The translations under genes and the position numbers were made by a program. Positions 31,243 to 38,916 of a DNA stretch of 64,000 nucleotides are shown here, one piece after another. Under the pieces are notes generated by a model that searched no databases, was not told where the DNA came from, and saw only the letters and a list, made by a program, of their open reading frames with translations. The stretch is from Bradyrhizobium diazoefficiens (lineage in GTDB: Bacteria > Pseudomonadota > Alphaproteobacteria > Rhizobiales > Xanthobacteraceae): assembly GCF_018131015.1 (NCBI RefSeq), contig NZ_JAFCJJ010000030.1, positions 17,730 through 81,729 of the forward strand. Reading direction: 5' to 3'. The first letter of the stretch is position 1, and each line of letters starts with the position of its first letter.

Positions 31243-32958
31243 ATGACGAAGCTCCTGCCGCAATTCAAGCTGGGGACCAAAGCGGTCCTGTGCGCCGTGC
31301 TGCTGATCGCCATGAATACGGCGCTCGTGGTCGGCGCCGGCTACTGGTCGCTCACCTCCGCCTTCAATGACCGCGCCCTGCGCGACATCGAGGTCAACCT
31401 GCGCACGCTGGCGCTGGCCTTTGCCGAGATCGTCCCCGACGCCAAGATCACGATGCGGAACGGTACGGTCGCGCAGGCCGAGATCCCGGCGATGCCTGGC
31501 TTCAAGGATCATTCGATCGTCGATCGCGCGGTGTCCTATGTCGGCGGCAATGCGACGCTGTTCGTGTTCGACGATGCGAGCGGGCAGTTCGTCCGCCGCT
31601 CGACCAACGTCAAGAAGGAGAATGGCGACCGCGCCGTCGGCACCCAGCTTGCGGCCGACCATCCGGGGCAGGCCGCACTGCGCCGCGGCGACGCTTACAA
31701 GGGACCGGCCACGCTGTTCGGAAAGACCTTCATGACGGCGTACTTCCCGGTCGTGAACGCATCCCGCAAGGTCGTCGGCATTCTCTACGTCGGCATCCCG
31801 ATGGAGCAGTTCGAGAGCATGCTGGCGCAGGCGATCTCGAGCATGGCACTCGCCGCCGGCCTCGCCGCGCTGCTCGTCCTGGTCCTCTCCCTGCTGATCG
31901 TCCGCCGTGTCACCCGGCCGCTGACCTCGGTCACGCATTCGCTGACGGCGCTCGCCAATGGCCAGAGCGACGTCGCGATCGACTGCGAGGACCGCGCCGA
32001 CGAGATCGGCGAGATCGCGCGCACGGTCGCGGTGTTCAAGAGCAACATGCTGGAGCGGGCGCGGATGCGCAGCGAGCAGGCGGCGGCCACCTCGGCTGCG
32101 GCCGAGCAGCGCAAGGCGGAGCTGCGCCACTTCGTCGAAGAGTTCCGCGGCAGCGTCGGCGGCATCCTCGAGCGGGTGCTGACCTCCTCCGGCGAGTTCG
32201 AACGGACGGCGCAGCAGCTCACCGACACCGCGCGCTCCACCGCTGAGCTGTCGGCGCAGTCCGCAGGCGCCTCCGAGGACGCCTCCGAGCACGTCCGCTC
32301 GGCGGCCTCGGCCTCGGACGAACTGTCCCAGTCGATTGCCGAGATCACCCGCAGGGTGCAGGAATCGAACGAGATCTCCGCCGAAGCGGTACGGCAGGCC
32401 GCGGCCACCGACCAGCGCATCGCGCAGCTCTCCGAGGCGGGCGCGCGCATCGGCGACGTCGTCAAGCTGATCACCTCGATCGCCGAGCAGACCAATTTGC
32501 TGGCCCTGAATGCGACCATCGAGGCCGCGCGCGCCGGCGATGCCGGCCGCGGCTTTGCGGTGGTGGCGCAGGAGGTCAAGACGCTGGCCGGCCAGACCGC
32601 CAAGGCGACCGACGAGATTTCGAGCCAGATCGCCAGCATGCAGCTTGCGACCGAGGAGTCGGTCGCGGCCGTCAAGGGGATCGGTCAGACCATCGAGCGC
32701 ATCAGCGGCATCGCCGGCTCGATCTCGGCCGCGGTCGAGCAGCAGCGCAGCGCCACCCAGAACATCGCCGCCAGCGTTCGCGCTGCGGCCTCCGGCACGG
32801 CCGACGTCGCCGTCAATGTCCGTCACGCCGCCAAAGGCGCCAGCGAAACCGGCGAGACGTCGAGCCGGATCTTCGCCTCCGCCAAGACGCTGTCGGGCGA
32901 CAGCCTCAGCCTGAAGGCCGAGGTCGACGGCTTCCTCGACCGGGTGCACGCCGCCTGA
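31243..32958 (+). CDS. Methyl-accepting chemotaxis protein with Cache sensor
   Basis: A 571-residue chemoreceptor: membrane helix at about 13-35, a Cache-type periplasmic domain (about 40-190, containing 'FVFDDASGQFVRRSTN' and 'GILYVGIPMEQFESM'), a second membrane helix at 198-220, HAMP (220-272) and a long coiled coil. The hairpin tip 'NLLALNATIEAARAGDAGRG' is the CheA/CheW-binding signature. No pentapeptide tether is visible at the C-terminus. The ligand may be a small organic acid, as for many Cache receptors, but nothing here shows it. Confidence 0.92.
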   Translation: MTKLLPQFKLGTKAVLCAVLLIAMNTALVVGAGYWSLTSAFNDRALRDIEVNLRTLALAFAEIVPDAKITMRNGTVAQAEIPAMPGFKDHSIVDRAVSYVGGNATLFVFDDASGQFVRRSTNVKKENGDRAVGTQLAADHPGQAALRRGDAYKGPATLFGKTFMTAYFPVVNASRKVVGILYVGIPMEQFESMLAQAISSMALAAGLAALLVLVLSLLIVRRVTRPLTSVTHSLTALANGQSDVAIDCEDRADEIGEIARTVAVFKSNMLERARMRSEQAAATSAAAEQRKAELRHFVEEFRGSVGGILERVLTSSGEFERTAQQLTDTARSTAELSAQSAGASEDASEHVRSAASASDELSQSIAEITRRVQESNEISAEAVRQAAATDQRIAQLSEAGARIGDVVKLITSIAEQTNLLALNATIEAARAGDAGRGFAVVAQEVKTLAGQTAKATDEISSQIASMQLATEESVAAVKGIGQTIERISGIAGSISAAVEQQRSATQNIAASVRAAASGTADVAVNVRHAAKGASETGETSSRIFASAKTLSGDSLSLKAEVDGFLDRVHAA

Positions 32959-33087
32959 TCGGCCTTGGGCCGGATCATTTTTCGCGAAAACAACCCCATG
33001 CAGCGTTACCGGTGGGGGGATCGCTCACGGGTAGCACAATAGGTAGTGGTCCGGTGCGGTGCTAAAATACCGTCACGGACGCCCGGG

Positions 33088-33120
33088 ATCCCGGGTTCGC
33101 GCTTTCGCGCGCCCCGGGAT
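33088..33120. repeat. Short palindromic repeat, family B, copy 2
   Basis: ATCCCGGGTTCGCGC / GCGCGCCCCGGGAT form an inverted repeat closely related to the copy at 4963-4994. Confidence 0.65.
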
Positions 33121-33156
33121 GACTTTTGCGGTTGCCAGGGGCAACCGTCAAAAGTC
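33121..33156 (-). terminator. Long hairpin downstream of the peroxiredoxin gene
   Basis: GACTTTTGCGGTTGCC pairs with GGCAACCGTCAAAAGTC (one bulged base), loop AGG. The stem overlaps the peroxiredoxin stop codon. There is no T run, so it may act as an mRNA 3'-end stabiliser rather than a classic terminator. Confidence 0.6.
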
Positions 33157-33814
33157 ACTTCGGCTGGGGCACGATCCGGATGTAGGGCTTTGGCTCCTTC
33201 CAGCCCTGCGGATAGATCGTCTTGGCCTCGTCATTGGAGACCGAGCCCGCGATGATGACGTCCTCGCCCTGCTTCCAGTCGGCAGGCGTAGCGACGCGGT
33301 GCTTGGCGGTCATCTGCAGCGAGTCGATCGAGCGCAGGATCTCCTGGAAGTTGCGCCCCGTGGTCATCGGATAGACCATCACCAGCTTGATCTTCTTGTC
33401 CGGGCCGATGACGAAGACGTTGCGAACGGTCTGGTTGTCGGCGGGCGTGCGGGTGAGGGGATCGCCCGAGGTCGAGGCCGGCAGCATGCCGTAGAGCTTC
33501 GAGACGTTGAAATCGGTGTCGCCGATCATCGGATAGTTGGGCGCCGCGCCTTGCGTCTCCTTGATGTCGTCGGCCCATTTGGCATGGCGGTCGACCGGGT
33601 CGACCGAGAGGCCCATCAGCTTGACGCCGCGCTTGTCGAATTCCGGCTTGAGTTTTGCCAACGCGCCGAGCTCGGTGGTGCAAACCGGGGTGAAGTCCTT
33701 GGGGTGCGAGAACAGCAGCGCCCAGCTGTTGCCGATCCAGTCGTGGAACTTGATCTTCCCTTCGGTGGTCTCGGCTTCGAAGTCAGGGGCGGTGGCGCCG
33801 ATCGGAAGTGTCAT
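33155..33814 (-). CDS. 1-Cys peroxiredoxin (Prx6 type)
   Basis: A 219-residue peroxiredoxin with peroxidatic Cys45 in 'FTPVCTTELG'. No other cysteine is present, so it is a true 1-Cys enzyme needing an external reductant. The C-terminal dimerisation arm ('GWKEPKPYIRIVPQPK') and the length of about 220 match the Prx6 class. It reduces hydrogen peroxide and alkyl hydroperoxides in the cytosol. Confidence 0.95.
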   Translation of the reverse strand: MTLPIGATAPDFEAETTEGKIKFHDWIGNSWALLFSHPKDFTPVCTTELGALAKLKPEFDKRGVKLMGLSVDPVDRHAKWADDIKETQGAAPNYPMIGDTDFNVSKLYGMLPASTSGDPLTRTPADNQTVRNVFVIGPDKKIKLVMVYPMTTGRNFQEILRSIDSLQMTAKHRVATPADWKQGEDVIIAGSVSNDEAKTIYPQGWKEPKPYIRIVPQPK

Positions 33815-34194
33815 GGGTCTACCTCATCGCATTGAATTTACTTGAAAAATCGCTACTGCCGTCACGGTGAATATAAAGCCTGGCGTGTCCCAAGTGAACT
33901 GGCTCAAGTAAAATGTGAATTCCTTCTCCGAAGGGCCGATTTCCTAGCATCTTTCTGTTACCGGGGCAGCTGTGGCGAAACATCTCCACCGGAGCCACAC
34001 GGGCTCGATTGCCCCGATAAAGCCGTTTATGACCCCCATCACGCTCGCGCGACGCCTGACGGAACCGAAATGGTCCTGACAGCGACCAATCGGCAACCAT
34101 CGAGAAAAGTCGCGATCCCCGTATCGAATCCTTAACCACCCCTTTACGCCGGCATGGAAATGCTGGTCGATCATGAGAAGTTTGGAAGTGAACG
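33815..34194. other. Intergenic region between divergent genes
   Basis: It carries the promoter of the peroxiredoxin gene near 33840-33910 and, at its right end, 'GGAAGTGAACGATG', a ribosome site for the next gene. No RNA gene, repeat or clear promoter boxes were recognised. Confidence 0.4.
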
Positions 34195-34764
34195 ATGTCC
34201 GCCGCTGCGCCCAAATCCGTTGAGCCGTCCCTCGAACCGTCCTGCCGCGACACCGCGGCCCACGCACTCTCCATCGTTCGTGACGGCGTGATCACGGGCG
34301 AAGGCCCGACCACCAGGGGCAGGGTCCACTTTTCGCGCGCGCTCGATGCCGATGATGCCGCCTGGTGCGTCCGCATCCTGACCGCCACAGCCGTGAACGA
34401 CCAGCCGGTCAGCCGCGCCGAGGCCGAGATCCTGTTCGAGATCAACGAGGCCGCGACCGAGCGCAGCGACGGCGGCCGGTTCGACGATTTGATGGCCAAG
34501 GCGGTCGCCCATTACGCCGCAAGCGCTTCGGGCCTGAAGGTGCCGTCGCGCAGCGTCGCGCTCGCGCAGGGCACCGACATCGATAGCTGGGCGCCGTCCT
34601 ACGCCTCGAAGGTCAACAGCGAGATGCTGGAATGGATCGCCGCCCAGATGCGCGGCAAGCGCCAGAACAACCGTCGCCTGATGGCGATGGTGGCGACCTT
34701 CCTGGGCGCCACCGCGCTGCCGCTGGCGGGCCAATTGCCGAACGTGTTCGACATCGGCATGTAA
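34195..34764 (+). CDS. Conserved-looking protein of unknown function
   Basis: A 189-residue protein, acidic and helical in its middle ('SRAEAEILFEINEAATERS', 'DDLMAKAVAHYAASASG'), with one hydrophobic segment near the C-terminus ('LMAMVATFLGATALPLAG'). GGAAGTGAACG precedes the ATG. It ends just before a strong terminator. No family assigned. Confidence 0.72.
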   Translation: MSAAAPKSVEPSLEPSCRDTAAHALSIVRDGVITGEGPTTRGRVHFSRALDADDAAWCVRILTATAVNDQPVSRAEAEILFEINEAATERSDGGRFDDLMAKAVAHYAASASGLKVPSRSVALAQGTDIDSWAPSYASKVNSEMLEWIAAQMRGKRQNNRRLMAMVATFLGATALPLAGQLPNVFDIGM

Positions 34765-34814
34765 GATTTGGGCATGTAAGAAATTACGCGCCTCCTGATT
34801 GAAGGCGAGAGAAG

Positions 34815-34842
34815 CGGCGGGGTTATTTTCCCGCCGTTTTTT
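34815..34842 (+). terminator. Strong rho-independent terminator
   Basis: CGGCGGG (34815-34821) pairs with CCCGCCG (34830-34836), followed by six T (34837-34842). It ends transcription of the 34195 gene. It overlaps the stop codon of the convergent phosphodiesterase gene and can serve both directions in part. Confidence 0.88.
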
Positions 34843-36679
34843 GTTTGCCGGCGTCGGGCTCGAGGCCGAGCGTGCGGCCGGGGAAGCCGGCGGCGTCGAA
34901 ATAGCGCTGGCTGCCGACGCGCTGGACGTTGAGCACGGTCTCGAGGCCGTTCTCGGACTTCTTCTTCGACCGCTCCACCATCTTGTACGCCTTCGGCACG
35001 ATGCCGTTGAGCAGCGCCTCCGACATCACGCGGCCGACCAGGCCACCGTTCTGCGAACCGCGCAGGCCCATGAGGTGGGCGGCCGTCATGCCGACATCGG
35101 CATTGCTGACCGGGATCTCGTCGACATACCCGGCTTTGAAGTCCGGCCCGATCGCGGCCATGAAATTATGGGTGTCGCCGCGGCTGAAGCTGCCATGCAT
35201 GCCCTGGCCCTGACGCAGCACGGTGTCGGCGACCTGCACCGAGCAGTTGGTCGGCGCCTCGCCGCAATCGCTGGCATAGGAGCGGAAGTTGACGACGATC
35301 GACGGCGTCGGCGTCGCCGCCTTGCCGCGCAGATTGACGCTCGACAGCGGCAGCGTGCCGGGGAAGCGGCCAAGCGAATCCTCGACGAACAGGCCGGAGA
35401 CGTAGTCCTGCTCGAGCAGCGCCTTGATCGTCTTGGCCGCCAGCTTCTTGTCCTTGTTGGGCAGGTAGACCAGGTCCGAGCCGCCATTGGTGGCGACGAC
35501 GAGATCTGGCTTTTCCGGATCCTTGCCCAGCACGCCGTTGCCGGCCTTGGGATGCTTGTTGCCGTCGACCTTGGCGTTCTTGTCGTTGGGGTCGAACAGC
35601 GGCAGGTCGAGCGCCCTGGCAAGGTCGAGCGCCAGAAAGCCCATCGGCAGGAAATCCTTCGGCGTGTCGTCGTAGCTGACCTTGGCCGAGGGGCTGGTCT
35701 TGCTCTCCTTGGAGATGGTCGAGAAGCCGTGGTCGGCCTGGATCATGATGTTGGTGCTCGCGGCAAGCCCAAGCTCGTCGAGCGCCTTGCGGATCTGGGC
35801 GAGGTTGTCGTCGGCGTTCCTGATGCCGGCCATTGAGGTCGGACCGTTGATGCCGGGCAGGATCTGGTTGAAGCTGTCGCCGGTATTGTGCTGGCTGCCG
35901 TCGGGGTCGCGCGACCAGAACACCAGCACGAACGGCTTGTTGCGCGCCTTGAACATCGGCAGCAGCACCTTGGTGGCGACGTCGGCGAAATAGGCCTGCT
36001 GCGCGACGTTGGCGACCGTGGTGCCCGGCGTCCTGGCGTCGCCCGCCTTGCCGTTGTCGCCGCGCGAGGGCGTGGCGAGGGGGAGACCCGCCTTGGTCAG
36101 GGCTTCCTTCACCTCGTCCGACAGCGCCACGCCGTTCTTGCCGCCGGTGGCATCGTCGAACACGACCGAATGCAGGCCGGGCTTCTCGGGCTTGTCGGTG
36201 TGGTCGAATTGATAGGTCGGCCCGTGCTTGCCCAGCGCCGCGGTGCTGTACCCCTTGTCGCGGGCCATCTTCAGGATCGTCTCCTCGTTGAGATAGTCGC
36301 CCTTGAAATGCTCGTCGATGTCGCCGAGCACGGCGTCGTTCTCGATGAAGGGGACGACGGTGTCGCCGGCGGGCACCGATGTGTAATTGGTCCAGATCGT
36401 GTTGGAGAACACGCCGGTGTCGCCGAGATAATGCCCGGTCGACATCGCCGAGCCGTTGGCCATGGTGAAAGTCGGAAACAGCGAGTGCGAGTTCTTGAAG
36501 TTGACGCCCTTGTCGCGGACCTCGGCCATCGCGGGGGCCGTTTGAGGCGAGACCTTCAGCGAGCGCAGACCATCGGGAATGAACAGGATCAGGTTGCGAG
36601 GGGTGTTGTTCTCTGCGGAAGCAAGTCCGGTGGACAGCACTGTCAGACCGGCTGACAGCAACAGCAGTGAACGGCGCAT
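34823..36679 (-). CDS. Secreted alkaline phosphatase-superfamily phosphodiesterase/nucleotide pyrophosphatase
   Basis: A 618-residue protein with signal peptide (MRRSLLLLSAGLTVLSTGLA). 'NLILFIPDGLRS' gives the first metal-binding Asp, 'LFPTFTMANGSAMSTGHYLG' the Thr nucleophile region, and 'IMIQADHGFSTI' the later Asp-His metal ligands, with 'GTHNF'-like 'RGDTHNFMAAIGPDF' near the end. This is the type I phosphodiesterase/nucleotide pyrophosphatase family. A GAGGAG site 6-7 bases upstream fixes the ATG at 36679. It acts in the periplasm; the substrate is unknown. Confidence 0.85.
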   Translation of the reverse strand: MRRSLLLLSAGLTVLSTGLASAENNTPRNLILFIPDGLRSLKVSPQTAPAMAEVRDKGVNFKNSHSLFPTFTMANGSAMSTGHYLGDTGVFSNTIWTNYTSVPAGDTVVPFIENDAVLGDIDEHFKGDYLNEETILKMARDKGYSTAALGKHGPTYQFDHTDKPEKPGLHSVVFDDATGGKNGVALSDEVKEALTKAGLPLATPSRGDNGKAGDARTPGTTVANVAQQAYFADVATKVLLPMFKARNKPFVLVFWSRDPDGSQHNTGDSFNQILPGINGPTSMAGIRNADDNLAQIRKALDELGLAASTNIMIQADHGFSTISKESKTSPSAKVSYDDTPKDFLPMGFLALDLARALDLPLFDPNDKNAKVDGNKHPKAGNGVLGKDPEKPDLVVATNGGSDLVYLPNKDKKLAAKTIKALLEQDYVSGLFVEDSLGRFPGTLPLSSVNLRGKAATPTPSIVVNFRSYASDCGEAPTNCSVQVADTVLRQGQGMHGSFSRGDTHNFMAAIGPDFKAGYVDEIPVSNADVGMTAAHLMGLRGSQNGGLVGRVMSEALLNGIVPKAYKMVERSKKKSENGLETVLNVQRVGSQRYFDAAGFPGRTLGLEPDAGKQKTAGK

Positions 36680-36869
36680 CAAAATCTCCTCGCGGTGAAG
36701 CGGCTTGGCTTGAACGGCTTGGCCGCCGACCGCGGCCCCCGGCAATCGTTTAGTTTTGCTCTATGACGGTTTTGTTACAAGCCCGGAGTCGCATGCAGAA
36801 GTGACGAGGAGGTGACCAGTCGTCCACGGATTCGTCATCGCGGAGTGGACGAAGGGGAGGGTGCGCATC
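36680..36869. other. Intergenic region upstream of the phosphodiesterase
   Basis: The promoter of the leftward phosphodiesterase gene must lie here. No gene or RNA was recognised. The family A repeat starts at 36870. Confidence 0.4.
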
Positions 36870-37011
36870 GCGTGTCCCGGACGCGCTGCAATGCGTAGCA
36901 TTGCTGCGCAGAGCCGGGACCCAGAAAGCAACACGGGCAGGGCGGGCGAGATGGGCCGCGGCTCTGCGTCGCACCGCCGAAGTGGTGCTGCACCGCGTCC
37001 GGGCCACGAGA
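36870..37011. repeat. Palindromic intergenic repeat, family A, copy 3
   Basis: It starts CGTGTCCCGGACGCGCTGCA and ends GCGTCCGGGCCACGAG, with the same internal 'GCAGAGCCGGGACCC' and inverted 'GCGGCTCTGCG' halves as at 1035 and 3911. It lies just left of the inserted defence-like module. Confidence 0.72.
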
Positions 37012-37053
37012 CCTCAGACGAAAAACCGCCGCCCGATGAGAGCGACGGGTCCT

Positions 37054-37146
37054 TCAACGAAGCTCGCGGTACTATCGGCGATAGACGCCAGTCAGCGTGC
37101 CGTTGCTGTGTTGCCTTCAGGACCGGCATCGCGTTGCGTCGAGCTC
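37054..37146. repeat. Left copy of a diverged direct repeat flanking the 37-43 kb module
   Basis: This 93-bp stretch aligns with 43100-43190 in the same orientation. Both carry TCAACGAAGCT, GATAGACGCC, GTGCCGTTGCTG, TTGCCTTC and GCGTCGAGCTC in the same order with small substitutions and a 2-base insertion here. The right copy is the 3' end of a small leftward gene. Confidence 0.75.
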
Positions 37147-37150
37147 TGCA
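37072..37150 (-). pseudogene. 3' remnant of a small exported-protein gene
   Basis: On the minus strand this stretch encodes 'STQRDAGPEGN', then, after a 2-base frame change, 'NGTLTGVYRR' and a stop at 37072. It matches the C-terminus 'STQGDVGPEGNSNGTLTGVYRW' of the gene at 43118-43395 in pieces. No start or signal peptide is present, so it is a fragment. Confidence 0.55.
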
Positions 37151-37371
37151 CACAGCGCGGGATCCGACTAACCTGCCGAGGTCGGACAACGAGAAATTGT
37201 GCCACTGGCGGTCGCACTTCCACAAGACGAAATTGGGGTGTAGGCTCTGGCGATACTATTAATTGGTTTAGGCCGCTCGGTTGCCGTTTCACCGCATCCG
37301 AGCGGTTCGATGGAGATTAGCCAGCCGCCGAGCCCCCACGCTGTTCGCGGCTCTGGGAGGATGAACGGGCA

Positions 37372-38916
37372 ATGGGGCCTACACACCACCTGATCGTGAT
37401 CTCGGACCTTCATCTAGGCGGCCGCCCGCCGGCCGATGGGAATCCCGGTTTCGAATTGTGTCCCGCGGTATCGCGGCGACGGCTGGCGCGCCTCATTCGT
37501 CGCCTGGCGGCTCGACCTGACTTCATGGGCGACGGCGACACGATCGAACTGGTTATCAACGGCGACCTCATCGATTTTCTTGCCGAGGAGCCGTTCGTTC
37601 CCTTCACGAAGCAGGCCACGGAGGCGATCGAGAAGCTCGAACGCATCATTCAGAATTGCGACCGGGGCAGCAAGGAAGAGGAGAGTGTATTTCCCGCCTT
37701 GGCGGAATTCGTCGGCCTCGGCAACAAATTGACCGTTCTGCTCGGAAACCACGACATTGAACTGTCGCTCCCCGCGGTTCGGCGATCGCTGGCAAGCGCC
37801 CTGACGGGGGGGCGTCCGGCGCGTGTCGAGTTCGTCTTCGACGGCGAAGCATATGTGATCCGCGACGTCCTGATCGAGCATGGAAACCGATACGACGGCT
37901 GGAACGCGGTGGAGTATGGCGCATTGCGCGCGTACCGGTCGAGCGTCTCGCGAGGCGAGGAGCCATTTCCCTTCCAGCCGCCTGCCGGGTCGCGGCTCGT
38001 GGCGTCGATCATGAATCCGCTAAAGCGAAGGTACCCTTTCGTTGATATTCTGAAGCCAGAGAACGAAGCGGTACTTCCCATCCTGTGTGCACTCGAGCCA
38101 AAGCTGGTCCTCGAGTTGAAACGGGTGGCGCCGTTGTGGCTTGCAATGCTACGTACCAGCGGCAAGCTTGGGCGCGTCAAGCGCGAGGAGACTTTCATCG
38201 CCAGCGGTATGCCCGCTGCATTGCCGGCGACGGAGGCATCTGGCGCCGTGCTGGAGCCGGCGCGCACGCCCGACAATCCTAACCGCGAGCACACATTCCG
38301 GTCGACCAATGAGATCCTCGACGAGGCGGGCCGGTTGGCTGATGAGACGCTGCCGCAGGAACCGCGCGGGCGGGTTCCTCCCGGGACAGGCCAGATTGCG
38401 GTGGGCGTGCCAGCCTGGCTGTCCTCGGGACTGGGCCTATGGGATGCCGTGCGTGCCGGCGCCGCCGCGACCAGATCTCGCCTGCTGTCGCGCGCCCTGC
38501 GCGCGCAGCGCGAGGCCATCGGCACCACCTTTGACCTGGATGCGAAGGATTCGCCTTACTTTTCCGCCGCAGAACGGCTGCACGCAGCCGCCGGCGCGCG
38601 GTTCGTCCTCTTTGGCCACACCCACCTTGCGAAGTCGATCGCGCTCCCATCCCACGGCAGATATGTCAACACGGGCACGTGGTGCCCGACCATGCGGCTG
38701 CCGCCCGAATTCTACGAGGAGGAGCCGAGCGAGAAGACGCTGGAAGGGCTCACGCAATTCATAATGGATCTCGCAGACAACAAGATCGCGCACTGGACTG
38801 AGCTAAAGACCTTTTACGGCCACATCCGGCTCCCCCAGGACGGACCGACCCGCGTCGATCTGTGCGAGGTGAAGCCGGATGGCGCGATCAAGGTGCATCC
38901 GGGAGAGCCTTCATGA
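37372..38916 (+). CDS. Calcineurin-like metallophosphoesterase (defence-like module gene 1)
   Basis: A 514-residue protein with all five metallophosphoesterase motifs: 'VISDLHLGG' (D-x-H), 'NGDLIDF' (GDxxD), 'LLGNHDIEL' (GNHD), 'LIEHGNRYD' (H) and 'LFGHTHLAKS' (GHxH). The motifs are split by an insertion of roughly 230 residues between 'IEHGNRYD' and 'FGHTHLAK', far more than in small phosphoesterases, and this insertion has no recognised fold. GGGAGG lies 11 bases before the ATG. Its last four bases overlap the next ATG (ATGA), so the two proteins are probably made together. Nucleotides, cyclic nucleotides or nucleic acid are plausible substrates. Codon choice looks less GC-biased than in the neighbours. 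Confidence 0.88.
   Translation: MGPTHHLIVISDLHLGGRPPADGNPGFELCPAVSRRRLARLIRRLAARPDFMGDGDTIELVINGDLIDFLAEEPFVPFTKQATEAIEKLERIIQNCDRGSKEEESVFPALAEFVGLGNKLTVLLGNHDIELSLPAVRRSLASALTGGRPARVEFVFDGEAYVIRDVLIEHGNRYDGWNAVEYGALRAYRSSVSRGEEPFPFQPPAGSRLVASIMNPLKRRYPFVDILKPENEAVLPILCALEPKLVLELKRVAPLWLAMLRTSGKLGRVKREETFIASGMPAALPATEASGAVLEPARTPDNPNREHTFRSTNEILDEAGRLADETLPQEPRGRVPPGTGQIAVGVPAWLSSGLGLWDAVRAGAAATRSRLLSRALRAQREAIGTTFDLDAKDSPYFSAAERLHAAAGARFVLFGHTHLAKSIALPSHGRYVNTGTWCPTMRLPPEFYEEEPSEKTLEGLTQFIMDLADNKIAHWTELKTFYGHIRLPQDGPTRVDLCEVKPDGAIKVHPGEPS

Noticed and set aside
31108..32949. A 613-codon minus-strand frame across the chemoreceptor.
   Set aside because: It is antisense to a gene with strong chemoreceptor motifs, and its composition is Asp/Arg/Leu low-complexity.
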